Made by a program: the position numbers and the translations under genes. A stretch of DNA of 64,000 bases, taken from JABLTI01 sp035528035 (GTDB taxonomy: Archaea > Asgardarchaeota > Heimdallarchaeia > JABLTI01). The stretch covers positions 108,401 to 172,400 of the forward strand of contig DATKZI010000052.1 of NCBI GenBank assembly GCA_035528035.1, in the 5' to 3' direction. The notes under the pieces are model-generated. The model was not told where the DNA came from. It ran no database searches and was given only the letters and a program-made list of their open reading frames with translations. Shown here one piece after another: positions 51,819 through 61,035 of the stretch (position 1 is its first letter; the number at the start of each line of letters is the position of its first letter).

Positions 51819-54671
51819 TCATTCAAAATTTAGTGCTATACCAGGGCGACCAGGTTCAGCGACTCGAGCTTTTGGATTATCCGATTCAGAGGCATAAGTA
51901 ACTATTATCTCTTTAGCGTTGAATTCTTGTTTGAAATAATCTTTAGCATCCTCTAGAGCAATAAATTCTGATTTAGCTTTTAGTTTTGGATTTAATCCAG
52001 GTTGAGTAGTTAACTTCTGAGCGTACTTAACCGCAGTAGTTCCTATTTTCTTGATTGTTTCATCAATCATTATTGCTTTGATCAAATTCTCTGGTTTTGA
52101 TTTTCGTATTGCCAATATCTTATACATCCATTCAGGTGCTATGAAGATTTCAATTGATTTTAGATCCTTCTTTTCTTGCCTTTTAATAGCACTGAAAATT
52201 CCATCGATATCTTCTCTGACAGACTTAACTAGTAACTCTTCATCTTCCAAACCATTTTTGATTTTCTTTTTATCAACAACTGGAAAAGGTCTTATTGAAG
52301 CAAATGAACCTTTATTTTTCCTTACAACTTCATTTACTTCTTCTGCGAAATGAGGAACGATAGGAGTCATTAAATCAACTAATGTTAGCAATGCTTCTTT
52401 GTAACCTGGTCCTTTTGCTTTACCATTTCTTTGTTCATACCATTTCAAATCGTTTAGAATATTAAAGAAAGCAGAACCTATTGCACTTCTTGTTCGTTGA
52501 TTTTGGTAGTGATCAGCTGTTTCTGCGATATTTTTCTGTAATCTGCTAATTAACCATTCATCAATTCTAGTCATTGTAACATTGAATTTGGTCGTAGTTA
52601 AATCATTAAAAATTTGTTTCAATCGCTTACCAGAAGCTTCAGTATCAGCAAATCGAAAGCTTGCATCACTATATCCTTCACCACAATAAGCTAAACCAAA
52701 ACGTGTTGAATCTACACCAAATCTATCAATAGTTTCCTCTAAGGTTAAGGAGTTTCCAGCACTTTTACTCATTTTATCTCCTTCTATTTGGATCATTCCA
52801 TTTCCTTCAGCTTCTAAAGGATAATGACCTTTTGGAAACAAAGCGATGTGTTGAAATATATAGAATGTGAAGTGGTTGAAGATCAATTCTTTTGCACTTG
52901 CACGATAATCAGGTGGATAGAAATACTCGAATTCTTCTTTCATTTCTTCGACTGTTTTTCTTGGTAATTTTGATTTTTCAATTGCTTCTTCGATTGTAGC
53001 TTTATTTCTAAAGAGATAATCAAACAATTCGTTTGGTAATTGCTCTGGTTGGATATTTTGTTCATTAATAATTCGTGCAATGGTATAATAAGCCATGTAG
53101 ACAGTACTATCAGATAAAGTTTCAACAATCCATTCAGGATCCCATGGTAAGGGAGTTCCTAATCCGCTTTTTCTTGCACATGCTTTATCCTGTAACCAAT
53201 CAATTGTATATTCAAAAGCTTGTCGTGCTTCGGGAGGATAAATAGTCATCTTTTTAGCTAAATGTTCACGAGCTTTCTTTTTCCACTTTTGATCACTATA
53301 GGTGATAAACCATTGATTCTTCAAGATCTTTACATGGTTCTTTGTTTGACAGCGACAAATAACAGTTTCAGCAGTTTCCCATAAAGAGCTAGTAATGTTA
53401 TCAGTTTTTAGATCTTTGATTAGTATTTCTTTGATCTCACTAACTTTTGTACCAGCATATTTACCGCAATTTTCTCGCATTACACCTGAGTGGAATTCTG
53501 TTTTGTATATTTCTTGTGTTGCTTTTTCAGTTTCCTCGTCCTCTTGATCTGTGATACCCATTTTTTCGATAATATCTTTTGCTGGATGGTCACCTAAGCC
53601 AGGTGTTTTTATCATAGATATTAATGTAATATCAGATGCAAAATCCCCGGGTAAACCATATTTTATTAGCTTATCAGGATTATCCCAGAGATCCCTTAAT
53701 GCTACATAATCAAATGGAGCATGACTTGGAACGCTCATTACCACACCAGTTGTATGGTCTACATCAACAAACGTTGCTGGTAATATTTTCACATCTTCTT
53801 CTCGTATAGGAGTATGACAAATTTTTCCGATGATTTCTATTCCTTTGAATTTTCTAATTACTTCTACTTTGTGTAGTTGGTCTTGTAATTTGATCACTGT
53901 AGGTTCTGAAATATACCAGATCTCATCATCTACTTTTGCTTCAACATAGTTACCTTTTGGATGAATCCACATATTGGTTACACCAAATATGGTTTCAGGT
54001 CTTAAAGTAGCAGGTACTAAAAATCCATTCTCAAAGGGAAATTTTATCAAGGTAAATTCAACTGGAGAAACTCCTTCTCCTTTCAAACGGTCATGATCTC
54101 CAGTGGGGCTTAAGCAATGACCACACCAGACAACAGGATGGGTTCCTTTTGAAACATAACCTAGTTTCCTTAAGGTTTCATATTGCCATTCAATGAATCT
54201 GCTAAATGGTGGACATAATGTGGTTGTAACAAATTCCCGACGCCAATCAATACTCATACCAAATCTTGTTAATGCACGTTTTGCCAAGACTTTATAGTAG
54301 TTAGCAATGTGGAGTGGATCGGTAAATTTCGCTAGTTGGGAATCAGGGACACCACTTTGACGTAAAATTCCTTTTTGAACTTCATCGCCTTTCTTTATAC
54401 GCTCTGCTACACCTTGTATTGGTTGTCCTGTAGCATGCCAACCTTGTGGATAGATTACATTATAACCTAACATTCGTTTATATCGAGCGTATGCATCAGC
54501 TTTCATTGTAGTGTATCCATGACCAACATGAATACTACCATTTAGATATGCAATGGGAAATGTAACCATGAATTTCTTTCGTGTATGGTCTACATTAGCT
54601 TCGAAAATCTTAGCTTCAGCCCATCGTTTTTGCCATTTAGGTTCGACTTTGTTTGCATCATATTCAGCCAT
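51819..54671 (-). CDS. leuS: Leucyl-tRNA synthetase (archaeal/eukaryotic type)
   Basis: A 950-residue class I synthetase. The HIGH motif is SIHVGHGY (near residue 46), the KMSKS motif is DKMSKSAGNSL (near residue 645), and the CP1 editing insertion lies in between. The opening DANKVEPKWQKRWAEAKIFEA is typical of the archaeal/eukaryotic LeuRS branch, and the last 200 residues form the anticodon-binding and C-terminal parts. It charges tRNA-Leu with leucine. ATG 54671 lies about 11 bases after AAGGAGGTT. This Shine-Dalgarno is part of a hairpin in an unusually structured leader (see next feature). Confidence 0.95.
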   Translation of the reverse strand: MAEYDANKVEPKWQKRWAEAKIFEANVDHTRKKFMVTFPIAYLNGSIHVGHGYTTMKADAYARYKRMLGYNVIYPQGWHATGQPIQGVAERIKKGDEVQKGILRQSGVPDSQLAKFTDPLHIANYYKVLAKRALTRFGMSIDWRREFVTTTLCPPFSRFIEWQYETLRKLGYVSKGTHPVVWCGHCLSPTGDHDRLKGEGVSPVEFTLIKFPFENGFLVPATLRPETIFGVTNMWIHPKGNYVEAKVDDEIWYISEPTVIKLQDQLHKVEVIRKFKGIEIIGKICHTPIREEDVKILPATFVDVDHTTGVVMSVPSHAPFDYVALRDLWDNPDKLIKYGLPGDFASDITLISMIKTPGLGDHPAKDIIEKMGITDQEDEETEKATQEIYKTEFHSGVMRENCGKYAGTKVSEIKEILIKDLKTDNITSSLWETAETVICRCQTKNHVKILKNQWFITYSDQKWKKKAREHLAKKMTIYPPEARQAFEYTIDWLQDKACARKSGLGTPLPWDPEWIVETLSDSTVYMAYYTIARIINEQNIQPEQLPNELFDYLFRNKATIEEAIEKSKLPRKTVEEMKEEFEYFYPPDYRASAKELIFNHFTFYIFQHIALFPKGHYPLEAEGNGMIQIEGDKMSKSAGNSLTLEETIDRFGVDSTRFGLAYCGEGYSDASFRFADTEASGKRLKQIFNDLTTTKFNVTMTRIDEWLISRLQKNIAETADHYQNQRTRSAIGSAFFNILNDLKWYEQRNGKAKGPGYKEALLTLVDLMTPIVPHFAEEVNEVVRKNKGSFASIRPFPVVDKKKIKNGLEDEELLVKSVREDIDGIFSAIKRQEKKDLKSIEIFIAPEWMYKILAIRKSKPENLIKAIMIDETIKKIGTTAVKYAQKLTTQPGLNPKLKAKSEFIALEDAKDYFKQEFNAKEIIVTYASESDNPKARVAEPGRPGIALNFE

Positions 54672-54677
54672 TATTTT

Positions 54678-55002
54678 GGAACCTCCTTGAATTACCTACG
54701 TTTTGAAAGGTTTCCTTCCTAGGATAATTTGTTGAACCACCAATGAATGAATAGCTTGATGTGAATTTAAAATTCTTATCATATACTGTAAATTGATCAA
54801 CAAATTCACAATTAGCTGGAAAGCATTGGTCAGTAGAAGTTATATCAGTTATTTTTTTGGAAAAAAATACTGATAAACCAAAATAAGAAGAAATCATTCG
54901 AGAATTCTTGCCTTCTACCCAGTAGATATTATCTCGAGAAGAGTTTTTATCGGGTAAGAAGAACACTATTCCTCATTTGTAATTCCTCTAAATTGTAAGA
55001 GG
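54678..55002 (-). promoter_or_regulatory. Hairpin-rich leader upstream of leuS
   Basis: Read on the minus strand, the 330 bases before leuS hold five inverted repeats. They are CCTCT/AGAGG (54985-55002), CTTCTTACCC/GGGTAGAAG with one bulge (54912-54961), a 15-bp TATCAGT-ATTTTTTT hairpin with one bulge (54843-54875), a 9-bp TGTGAATTT/AAATTCACA-type pair (54760-54810), and a 7-bp stem with one bulge at 54678-54715. The last includes AGGAGG of the leuS Shine-Dalgarno. A TATA-like CATATAAA (55078-55071) would start a transcript near 55045. This looks like a regulatory RNA leader; I know no archaeal leader of this kind. A 100-codon open frame here has no protein-like features. Confidence 0.5.
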
Positions 55003-55070
55003 ATGTTCCATTTAAAAAAATTTCTCATAAAACAGATTAGAAAAGATTTGTTAAAAGATTTTTAAAAGAC

Positions 55071-55080
55071 TTTATATGTC
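55071..55080 (-). promoter_or_regulatory. Possible TATA box for leuS
   Basis: On the minus strand the sequence GACATATAAA lies about 400 bases before the leuS start and 30-35 bases before a possible leader start near 55045. It is placed so as to give a long leader, consistent with the hairpins downstream. TATA-like sequences are common in AT-rich DNA, so this is weak evidence. Confidence 0.3.
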
Positions 55081-55165
55081 TAATTTGCCTCAAAAAAAGT
55101 AGTTTTTAATCCAAAATACATTAGATATTTTAGTATACTATCTATTAAAGGTAAAGGAGTTTAGC

Positions 55166-55912
55166 TTGATCATGCAGATTGACTTACACGTTCATTCAAA
55201 TGTGAGTTTTGATTCCAAAATAAAGATTGGTCTTCTACTGCGTGATTTAAAGAATATAGGTTTAGATGGCCTAGCATTAACTGACCATGATTCATTAGAA
55301 GCAATACCAAAAGCTAAAGAAATAGCTAAAAAATATGACGTGAAAGTTTTTTCAGCTGTTGAAATAACCACACGTGAAGGACATATCATTGCTTATGGTA
55401 TAAATGAACAACCCCCTTATAGAAAATCTGTAGGAGATATAATTGATTGGATTCATGACAGGGATGGAATTGCTGTTTGTGCACATCCATTTAGATTAAC
55501 AGCTCCTAGTTTAGGTGAAAAAGTTTATCTCCAGCATTTTGATGCTCTTGAAATCAATGCTAGGTGTGTAATGTCACAGAATAGAGCTGCAGAATTAGCA
55601 GCACGATTGATGAATCTGCCTTTAATAGGAGGGAGTGATGCACATTTTACTCAAAATATTGGTTCTATTTCTACCTTTTTTTATGATGAATTAAAAGATG
55701 ATGATGATTTAATCCATGCAATTAAACATGGAAACTGTGAAGTAAGATATAGGGTACCTATAAGCTATAAAGCTGAATTAATTCCAGCAATACCAGAGGA
55801 AGAATTAGGGTTACTAGATAAATTTATTGAAACAAAAAAAGAACCTATATTGCCAATTATTGAAACAAAAGGTATTAAAGTGCAATTTATCGACAGACCC
55901 TCAAGCAAATAA
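55166..55912 (+). CDS. PHP-domain phosphoesterase
   Basis: A 248-residue PHP-family metallo-phosphoesterase. Metal ligands are visible in DLHVHSNVSFDSK, LALTDHDSLE, AVEITTREGH, CAHPFR and GGSDAHF. Length and motif set match the TrpH-type stand-alone PHP proteins, which act on small phosphoesters or nucleic acid ends. The start may be TTG 55166 (AAAGGAG at 7-base spacing) or ATG 55172. It diverges from leuS and precedes a subtilase gene on the same strand. Confidence 0.85.
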   Translation: MIMQIDLHVHSNVSFDSKIKIGLLLRDLKNIGLDGLALTDHDSLEAIPKAKEIAKKYDVKVFSAVEITTREGHIIAYGINEQPPYRKSVGDIIDWIHDRDGIAVCAHPFRLTAPSLGEKVYLQHFDALEINARCVMSQNRAAELAARLMNLPLIGGSDAHFTQNIGSISTFFYDELKDDDDLIHAIKHGNCEVRYRVPISYKAELIPAIPEEELGLLDKFIETKKEPILPIIETKGIKVQFIDRPSSK

Positions 55913-56006
55913 ACACTAATTTTGCTTATTATTTGGAAAAATTATAAATATAGATTTCATTAATCGTTTATTACGTTTTTAAAAAAAAACGCAACGAGGC
56001 GATTCT

Positions 56007-57350
56007 TTGAAAAAAAATGCAATTCTTACTATTTTATTAGTGGCTTTATTCCCAATGGTTACAGCTATTTCAATAACAGGTTTTGTTTTCAATACTACAA
56101 ACGATTACCATGGTCCAAATAATTTCCAAATATTCCCTGATAACTTTGATCCCTATTCATCAATAATGGCTTGGGATTTAGATATTATTGATATTGATCA
56201 ATTTGTTTATACCAATCCAGAAATAAATGGTGAAGGAGTATACGTCGCTGTTCTTGATACGGGACTAGTTGCTAACTGGAGAGATTACTTCCCAGAAGAA
56301 CGAATCAAAACCGAATGGGGTCGAGGATTCGTTGACAATGGTGTAATGGCTGCTTTCAAAAGTGGTAAATATGTCCCCCATGTAGTGGAATCGAGTAATT
56401 TCTTTGATGACCATCCACATGGAACACATGTTACAAGTACCATTATTGGTTACAGTTTCTATGGCACACAAATTTTAGGTGTAGCACCCATGGCAACAAT
56501 AATACCTGTTAAAGTTTTGAATACCTATGCAGGTATCGATGCTAACTTTGGAACAAATTACGCTATTGCAGCAGGGATAGACTATGTTACAGATCTAGCT
56601 ATTGCTCATCCTGAAAGTCGTTTTATTATAAGTATGAGCTTAGGATCTTTAGGAGAAATTGATGACATCGAAAAAGCAGCTATCGATAATGCAGTAGCTC
56701 ATGGAGTTGTTGTAGTCGCAGCTGCAGGCAATGCAGGCATTGAAGGCATGGATTCACCAGGTTCTTATGCACCAGTAATTTCTGTTGGAGCCACAGGTTG
56801 GGCTTCTTATACAGACGCTTATGGTTACAATGGTGAATGGTTAACTACAATAGAAGGTGATATTTACTCTACATCAGCTTGGTGGTACTATGACGTTCCA
56901 GAAGATAACATATATGTTTCATATGTTACAGATTTCAGCGGCAGAGTTATTCCAGACGCTGGTTGGGAACAAGAATTGGACATTCTAGCTCCCGGATCAT
57001 GGGTCGTTGGTCCCTACCCACAAGGTAAAGGACAAAGTCGATTACCATGGTGGGCACCAGGAAATGGATACGGTATAGAAGGTGGCACATACTATTTCGT
57101 CGGAGGAACATCTATGGCAACACCACATGTTGCAGGAGTTGTCGCTTTGATGTTACAACTTGATCCAACACTAACACCAGGTGAAGTTGAAAATATCTTA
57201 AAAATAACTGCTGACCCAATACCATTTGTTGGAGACGCATGGGTATATTATACTTCCTTTGAACATATCACTTGGGGCTACGATGGTCTAGATGCAGTAG
57301 GTTCAGGCTTATTACAAGCAGACGCTGTTGTGGATTATCTACTAGCATAG
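56007..57350 (+). CDS. Secreted subtilisin-like protease
   Basis: A 447-residue S8 peptidase with an N-terminal signal peptide (MKKNAILTILLVALFPMVTA, residues 1-20) and a short prosegment. The triad is Asp84 (VAVLDTGLV), His138 (HPHGTH) and Ser369 (GGTSMATPHVAG), with Asn242 (AAAGNAG) as oxyanion. It probably acts outside the membrane, degrading proteins for uptake. The start is TTG 56007, with GAGG 7 bases before it. It is richer in GC-ending codons than its neighbours by eye, as highly expressed or transferred genes may be. It ends at a strong hairpin terminator. Confidence 0.88.
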   Translation: MKKNAILTILLVALFPMVTAISITGFVFNTTNDYHGPNNFQIFPDNFDPYSSIMAWDLDIIDIDQFVYTNPEINGEGVYVAVLDTGLVANWRDYFPEERIKTEWGRGFVDNGVMAAFKSGKYVPHVVESSNFFDDHPHGTHVTSTIIGYSFYGTQILGVAPMATIIPVKVLNTYAGIDANFGTNYAIAAGIDYVTDLAIAHPESRFIISMSLGSLGEIDDIEKAAIDNAVAHGVVVVAAAGNAGIEGMDSPGSYAPVISVGATGWASYTDAYGYNGEWLTTIEGDIYSTSAWWYYDVPEDNIYVSYVTDFSGRVIPDAGWEQELDILAPGSWVVGPYPQGKGQSRLPWWAPGNGYGIEGGTYYFVGGTSMATPHVAGVVALMLQLDPTLTPGEVENILKITADPIPFVGDAWVYYTSFEHITWGYDGLDAVGSGLLQADAVVDYLLA

Positions 57351-57353
57351 AGT

Positions 57354-57385
57354 AAAAGAAGATTTATTCTTCTTTTTCCTTTTTT
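57354..57385 (+). terminator. Hairpin terminator after secreted subtilase gene
   Basis: A stem of about 8-9 bp (AAAAGAAGA against TCTTCTTTT, 57354-57376) is followed by CCTTTTTTTATTTTT. It lies right after the stop codon at 57350. Confidence 0.68.
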
Positions 57386-57464
57386 TATTTTTAAGAAATA
57401 GATTAAAATCACATTTTGCGAAAGCTTTAAAGATGTAATACAAACAAAAAAATTATGTAAACAC

Positions 57465-57539
57465 GCACCGATAGTCTAGTGGTTAGGACCCGTGCCTGCC
57501 TAGTACGGAACCCGTGTTCGAATCCCGGTCGGTGCACCA
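57465..57539 (+). tRNA. tRNA-Gly (anticodon GCC)
   Basis: A complete cloverleaf is visible. The acceptor stem is GCACCGA (57465-57471) with TCGGTGC (57529-57535). The D stem is GTCT/GGAC (57474-57477 and 57486-57489), the anticodon stem CGTGC/GTACG (57491-57495 and 57503-57507), and the anticodon loop CTGCCTA (57496-57502) gives GCC, reading GGC/GGT glycine codons. The T loop is TTCGAAT (57517-57523) with one mismatch in its stem. The 3' CCA (57537-57539) is encoded. A TATA-like CTTTAAAG lies about 38 bases upstream. No intron is seen. Confidence 0.96.
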
Positions 57540-57751
57540 ATCTTTTTTCTTTGAAATTAATTGAGTTGTCTTTTCTCTATAAAAGGAACATGAGATTATA
57601 CAATGTTTTTTGATGATTGTTTAACTAACATGTAGTGATCAAAAATAATTTTTCGTTAGAAAAATAATTAAACGTAATGAGCAATGAAAAGATATAATAA
57701 AATAAGAGTAAAATTAAGAAAATTCATACAAAATTAAATTGTGAAAATCAA

Positions 57752-59059
57752 ATGCCTATCAAATCAGAAAACGATGAAATAAAAAGCCAAGGAAAGAAGC
57801 TCTTTTCCGCACCTATGATAGTATTACTTGTGATGGTTGTACTTGTCGGTATGGGTGAAAAGATGGGTGAGAGATTTTTACCATTATATATCATTGCTGC
57901 AGGTGGAGGAACTTTTGCAGTTAGCTTCTTGAATGGTATGGATAACCTTCTTTCCGCGTTGTATTCTTTTCCTGGTGGGTATTTAAGTGATAAAATTGGT
58001 TATAAAAGAGCTTTATTAGTATTCAATGGTATAGCTATGATTGGTTATACTATTGTTATAATCATTCCCACTTGGTGGGCAGTGCTTCTTGGAGCAGTTT
58101 TCTTCATATCATGGACTGCTATTTCTTTACCAGCAATAATGAGTATGATTTCAAATATTGTTGGTAAAGATAAACGTGTTATGGGTGTAAGTGCTCATTC
58201 CTTAGTTAGACGCATTCCAATGGCTTTAGGACCAATCGTTGGAGGGGCAATTATTGGAGCTTTAGGGATTGCTTTTGGGATAAAAATTGCTTTTATAACT
58301 GCTTTAGGATTAGCAGTTATTGCTAGTCTTCTCCAAATATTTTTTGTGAAAGAACCACCAAAAGAAAATAAGGAGCCTTTAAAGTTAATAAAGGCAGTAA
58401 AAACTATTAAACCTGAATTAGGAATTTTACTAGGAGCGGATATTCTTGTACGATTTGCTGAACAAATACCTTATGCCTTTTTAGCAATCTGGGTAGTAGA
58501 CTTTAATGGAATATCTGAATTACAATTTGGTTATTTGACAGCTATTGAAATGGCAACTGCTCTTTTAATTTACATACCAGTAGCTTACTTTTCAGACAAA
58601 TTTTCTAAAAAACCATTTGTTGTGATAACATTCTTCTTCTTTACCCTCTTTCCACTAGTGGTTTATTTTACAAGAACATTTCCTTTGTTAATTATTGCTT
58701 TTATAATCCGTGGATTAAAGGAATTTGGTGAACCAACAAGGAAAGCATTAATATTAGATTTATCACCCGAAGATTATAAAGCAAGCACCTTCGGAGTTTA
58801 TTATTTAATACGAGATGTGATCGTTTCTATTGCTGCATTTTCAAGTGCTCTTCTATGGAATGTTGATCCCAGTGTAAATTTCTTTGTCGCAGCAGGATTT
58901 GGATTCCTTGGAACAGTATTATTTGCTATTTTTGGCAAAGATAAAATTAAGTTAAGACCACCGAAAGGAGAAGAAATTGAGCCAGAAGTCTTCATGGATT
59001 CAGATTTGAATATTGAAAAAGAGGAAGAAGAAAATAGCAGTGAATTAGAGAGAGACTAA
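57752..59059 (+). CDS. MFS transporter
   Basis: A 435-residue major facilitator with about 12 predicted helices. Motif A appears as YLSDKIGYKRAL in the loop after helix 2, with a second copy in the C-half (YFSDKFSKKPFV). Polar N- and C-terminal tails (an acidic tail of about 35 residues) are cytoplasmic. The substrate is not readable; it resembles drug or small-metabolite exporters more than the UMF1 type at 1048-2562. It starts with ATG 57752. Confidence 0.82.
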   Translation: MPIKSENDEIKSQGKKLFSAPMIVLLVMVVLVGMGEKMGERFLPLYIIAAGGGTFAVSFLNGMDNLLSALYSFPGGYLSDKIGYKRALLVFNGIAMIGYTIVIIIPTWWAVLLGAVFFISWTAISLPAIMSMISNIVGKDKRVMGVSAHSLVRRIPMALGPIVGGAIIGALGIAFGIKIAFITALGLAVIASLLQIFFVKEPPKENKEPLKLIKAVKTIKPELGILLGADILVRFAEQIPYAFLAIWVVDFNGISELQFGYLTAIEMATALLIYIPVAYFSDKFSKKPFVVITFFFFTLFPLVVYFTRTFPLLIIAFIIRGLKEFGEPTRKALILDLSPEDYKASTFGVYYLIRDVIVSIAAFSSALLWNVDPSVNFFVAAGFGFLGTVLFAIFGKDKIKLRPPKGEEIEPEVFMDSDLNIEKEEEENSSELERD

Positions 59060-59175
59060 TTTAGTTTTATTTCTCTCGAACATCTTCATAGAGGATCACA
59101 GCAAAATTCACAAATAGAAAAGTTTATCCTTTAGATTAACGATGCTTGAGTGAATATTTTATTAAAGTGATTTTA

Positions 59176-60525
59176 ATGGTTAAACAAAAAACTATAGCCT
59201 TTCTTATAGTCTTCTTATTAATTGGAGTAATTGCTTCTCATAATTTAATCCAAACGAATTCCCTAACTGTTGATTATAATGAATCATGGACTTTTATTAC
59301 AGAAGGAAATATCGTTAATACACCGGCAATTGGAGACATTCTTGGTGATGCTCAACAAGAAATAGTTTTCATTTCTAATGACAATGAATTACATTGTATA
59401 AATTCTATAGGAATTCAGCAATGGAATTACACGCTAAAGAATTCTTATGCATTTAGTTCACCAACAATATGCGATTTAACATATGATGGAACCAAAGAAA
59501 TAATAGTTTCAACTGCAACAGGGAATGTGTTATGTTTTAATAATCTTGGTGGATTAATTTGGAATTTCACTGTTGTAGGTGATTATTTTACTGCTGATCC
59601 AGCTGTAGATGATATAGATGGCGATAATCTTGCAGAAATAATTATTGGCGGGGGAAATCTCTACAAAGTTTATTGCATATCTAATCTAGGTATTTCATTG
59701 TGGAATTACACAATAACTGGTTATGTTAATGATATAGCCATTTTAATTGATTTAGATGACGATACTACTCTTGAAACAATAATTGCTGAATCTGGTGGGT
59801 ATGTTTATTGTATTGATCACACTGGAGCAACAGAATGGGCTTATTATCTTTCTACCGCAGCATACAATACTCCTCTAGTTAGCGATTTAGATTTCGATGG
59901 TAATTATGAAATAGTCGTTACTTGTAGTAATAATGATATTTATTGTCTTACCTCTCTTGGAACTCTCCTTTGGGATTATACAGCGTTAGATCGATTTACA
60001 CATGGTAGTCCTTTTAGTGCAGATTTAAATGGAGATGGATATGAAGAAATCTTAGCGGGTGATTTTGGTGGTAATGTGTATTGTTTAACATATGATGGTA
60101 ATTTAAATTGGTATTATACATTGTCACCAAGCTATTATATTGAAACACAACCCAAGACTTTCGATTTTGATGGTGATGACACAGAAGAAGTTATACTTGT
60201 TTGTAATTCAAAATTATATACACTAAGCTCTAATGGCGAACTAATCGGAACTTATTCTAGTATTGGTACCGGTCAATTAACACCAGCAATTGCAAACATT
60301 GATGCTGATGAAGAAGTAGAATTTATAATTGGCACAAGTAACATTTATTGTTTAGAGGCAATAGTTGTTACATCAACACCAACACCAACACCAACACCTA
60401 CCCCAACTCCAACTTCATCCACAACACCAACTGAGACTTCTGGAATTCCAATTCTTATGGCACTATCAACAGTAGCTAGTGTATTGATTTTAACTGTAAT
60501 TTTAAAGAAAAAAGAGAAAAGATGA
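59176..60525 (+). CDS. Secreted FG-GAP/PQQ-like beta-propeller with Pro-Thr stalk and membrane anchor
   Basis: A 449-residue protein; I start it at ATG 59176 (GTGAT 8 bases before) rather than 59146. It has an N-terminal signal helix, then about seven 45-residue blades, each with a DxDGDxxxE-type calcium-binding loop (VDDIDGDNLAEI, DLDFDGNYEIV, DLNGDGYEEIL, FDFDGDDTEEV). A Pro-Thr repeat stalk (PTPTPTPTPTPTSS) and a C-terminal helix with Lys/Arg follow, as in surface-anchored archaeal proteins. It probably binds a ligand, calcium or sugar outside the cell. Confidence 0.82.
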   Translation: MVKQKTIAFLIVFLLIGVIASHNLIQTNSLTVDYNESWTFITEGNIVNTPAIGDILGDAQQEIVFISNDNELHCINSIGIQQWNYTLKNSYAFSSPTICDLTYDGTKEIIVSTATGNVLCFNNLGGLIWNFTVVGDYFTADPAVDDIDGDNLAEIIIGGGNLYKVYCISNLGISLWNYTITGYVNDIAILIDLDDDTTLETIIAESGGYVYCIDHTGATEWAYYLSTAAYNTPLVSDLDFDGNYEIVVTCSNNDIYCLTSLGTLLWDYTALDRFTHGSPFSADLNGDGYEEILAGDFGGNVYCLTYDGNLNWYYTLSPSYYIETQPKTFDFDGDDTEEVILVCNSKLYTLSSNGELIGTYSSIGTGQLTPAIANIDADEEVEFIIGTSNIYCLEAIVVTSTPTPTPTPTPTPTSSTTPTETSGIPILMALSTVASVLILTVILKKKEKR

Positions 60526-60681
60526 AATTAAATCTAAAAAGAATTCACTCTTTTCCTTTTTTATTTAATTTTATCGTCAAATATTCCATGTAATTGTATT
60601 TTCTTTATTTCAAAAAAATTTTAATCATGTAAATTATCATTTGCTTGTAAATTTAAATTAAAAAATGTTTATTTATATCAA

Positions 60682-60951
60682 CTATGGAAATATTGAACCA
60701 AAACCTGAATAATGTTGGAAAAGAATAACTCCAACAATCACAACAATGATAAAAACAATAACTGCTATAACTCCAAAAATAGCATTGGATTTTATAGTTG
60801 TCCCATGGCAATCTGTACAAACCCAACTTCCTATATCAGAATTTTGAGGATCTCTTTCATAAACAGCATGATCTTTGCAAATATCCTTTTTACATTTCAC
60901 ACAAATAAATCGGCTCTCATTTTCACAAAAATAACATCTATGATAAGACAT
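60682..60951 (-). CDS. B-box-like zinc finger with C-terminal membrane helix
   Basis: An 89-residue protein from ATG 60951 (a TTG 33 bases upstream is possible). The N-terminal 45 residues have the spacing of a B-box or similar cross-brace zinc domain: CYFC, CVKC, CKDH and CTDC (C2-C2-CH-C2). A single strong transmembrane helix (IFGVIAVIVFIIVVIVGVILF) and a short tail follow. In eukaryotes B-boxes sit in TRIM proteins; many small archaeal and bacterial versions have unknown function. It lies between the propeller and the HIT gene, on the same strand as the HIT gene. Confidence 0.65.
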   Translation of the reverse strand: MSYHRCYFCENESRFICVKCKKDICKDHAVYERDPQNSDIGSWVCTDCHGTTIKSNAIFGVIAVIVFIIVVIVGVILFQHYSGFGSIFP

Positions 60952-61004
60952 TGTGTAAATCCATATAGCGATTGTTATTCTCAATTAATAAAGGTAATTA
61001 ATTA

Positions 61005-61030
61005 AGGTTTTAGTTTTCAGATTAAAACCT
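61005..61030 (-). terminator. Hairpin after HIT gene
   Basis: An 8-bp stem (AGGTTTTA 61005-61012 with TAAAACCT 61023-61030, 10-base loop) lies just after the stop codon at 61036 on the minus strand. No long T-run follows, so it may be a weak terminator. Confidence 0.5.
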
Positions 61031-61035
61031 CTTGA

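Noticed and set aside
54720..54760. T-box-like element because of a GGTGGT run before leuS
   Set aside because: Only six bases agree with the T-box core, and T-boxes are not known in archaea. It is kept only as a remark in the finding on the leader.
54664..54966. A 100-codon open frame on the minus strand directly before and overlapping leuS
   Set aside because: Its product has no domain-like pattern, and the region contains five inverted repeats, so it reads as a structured leader, not a coding gene.
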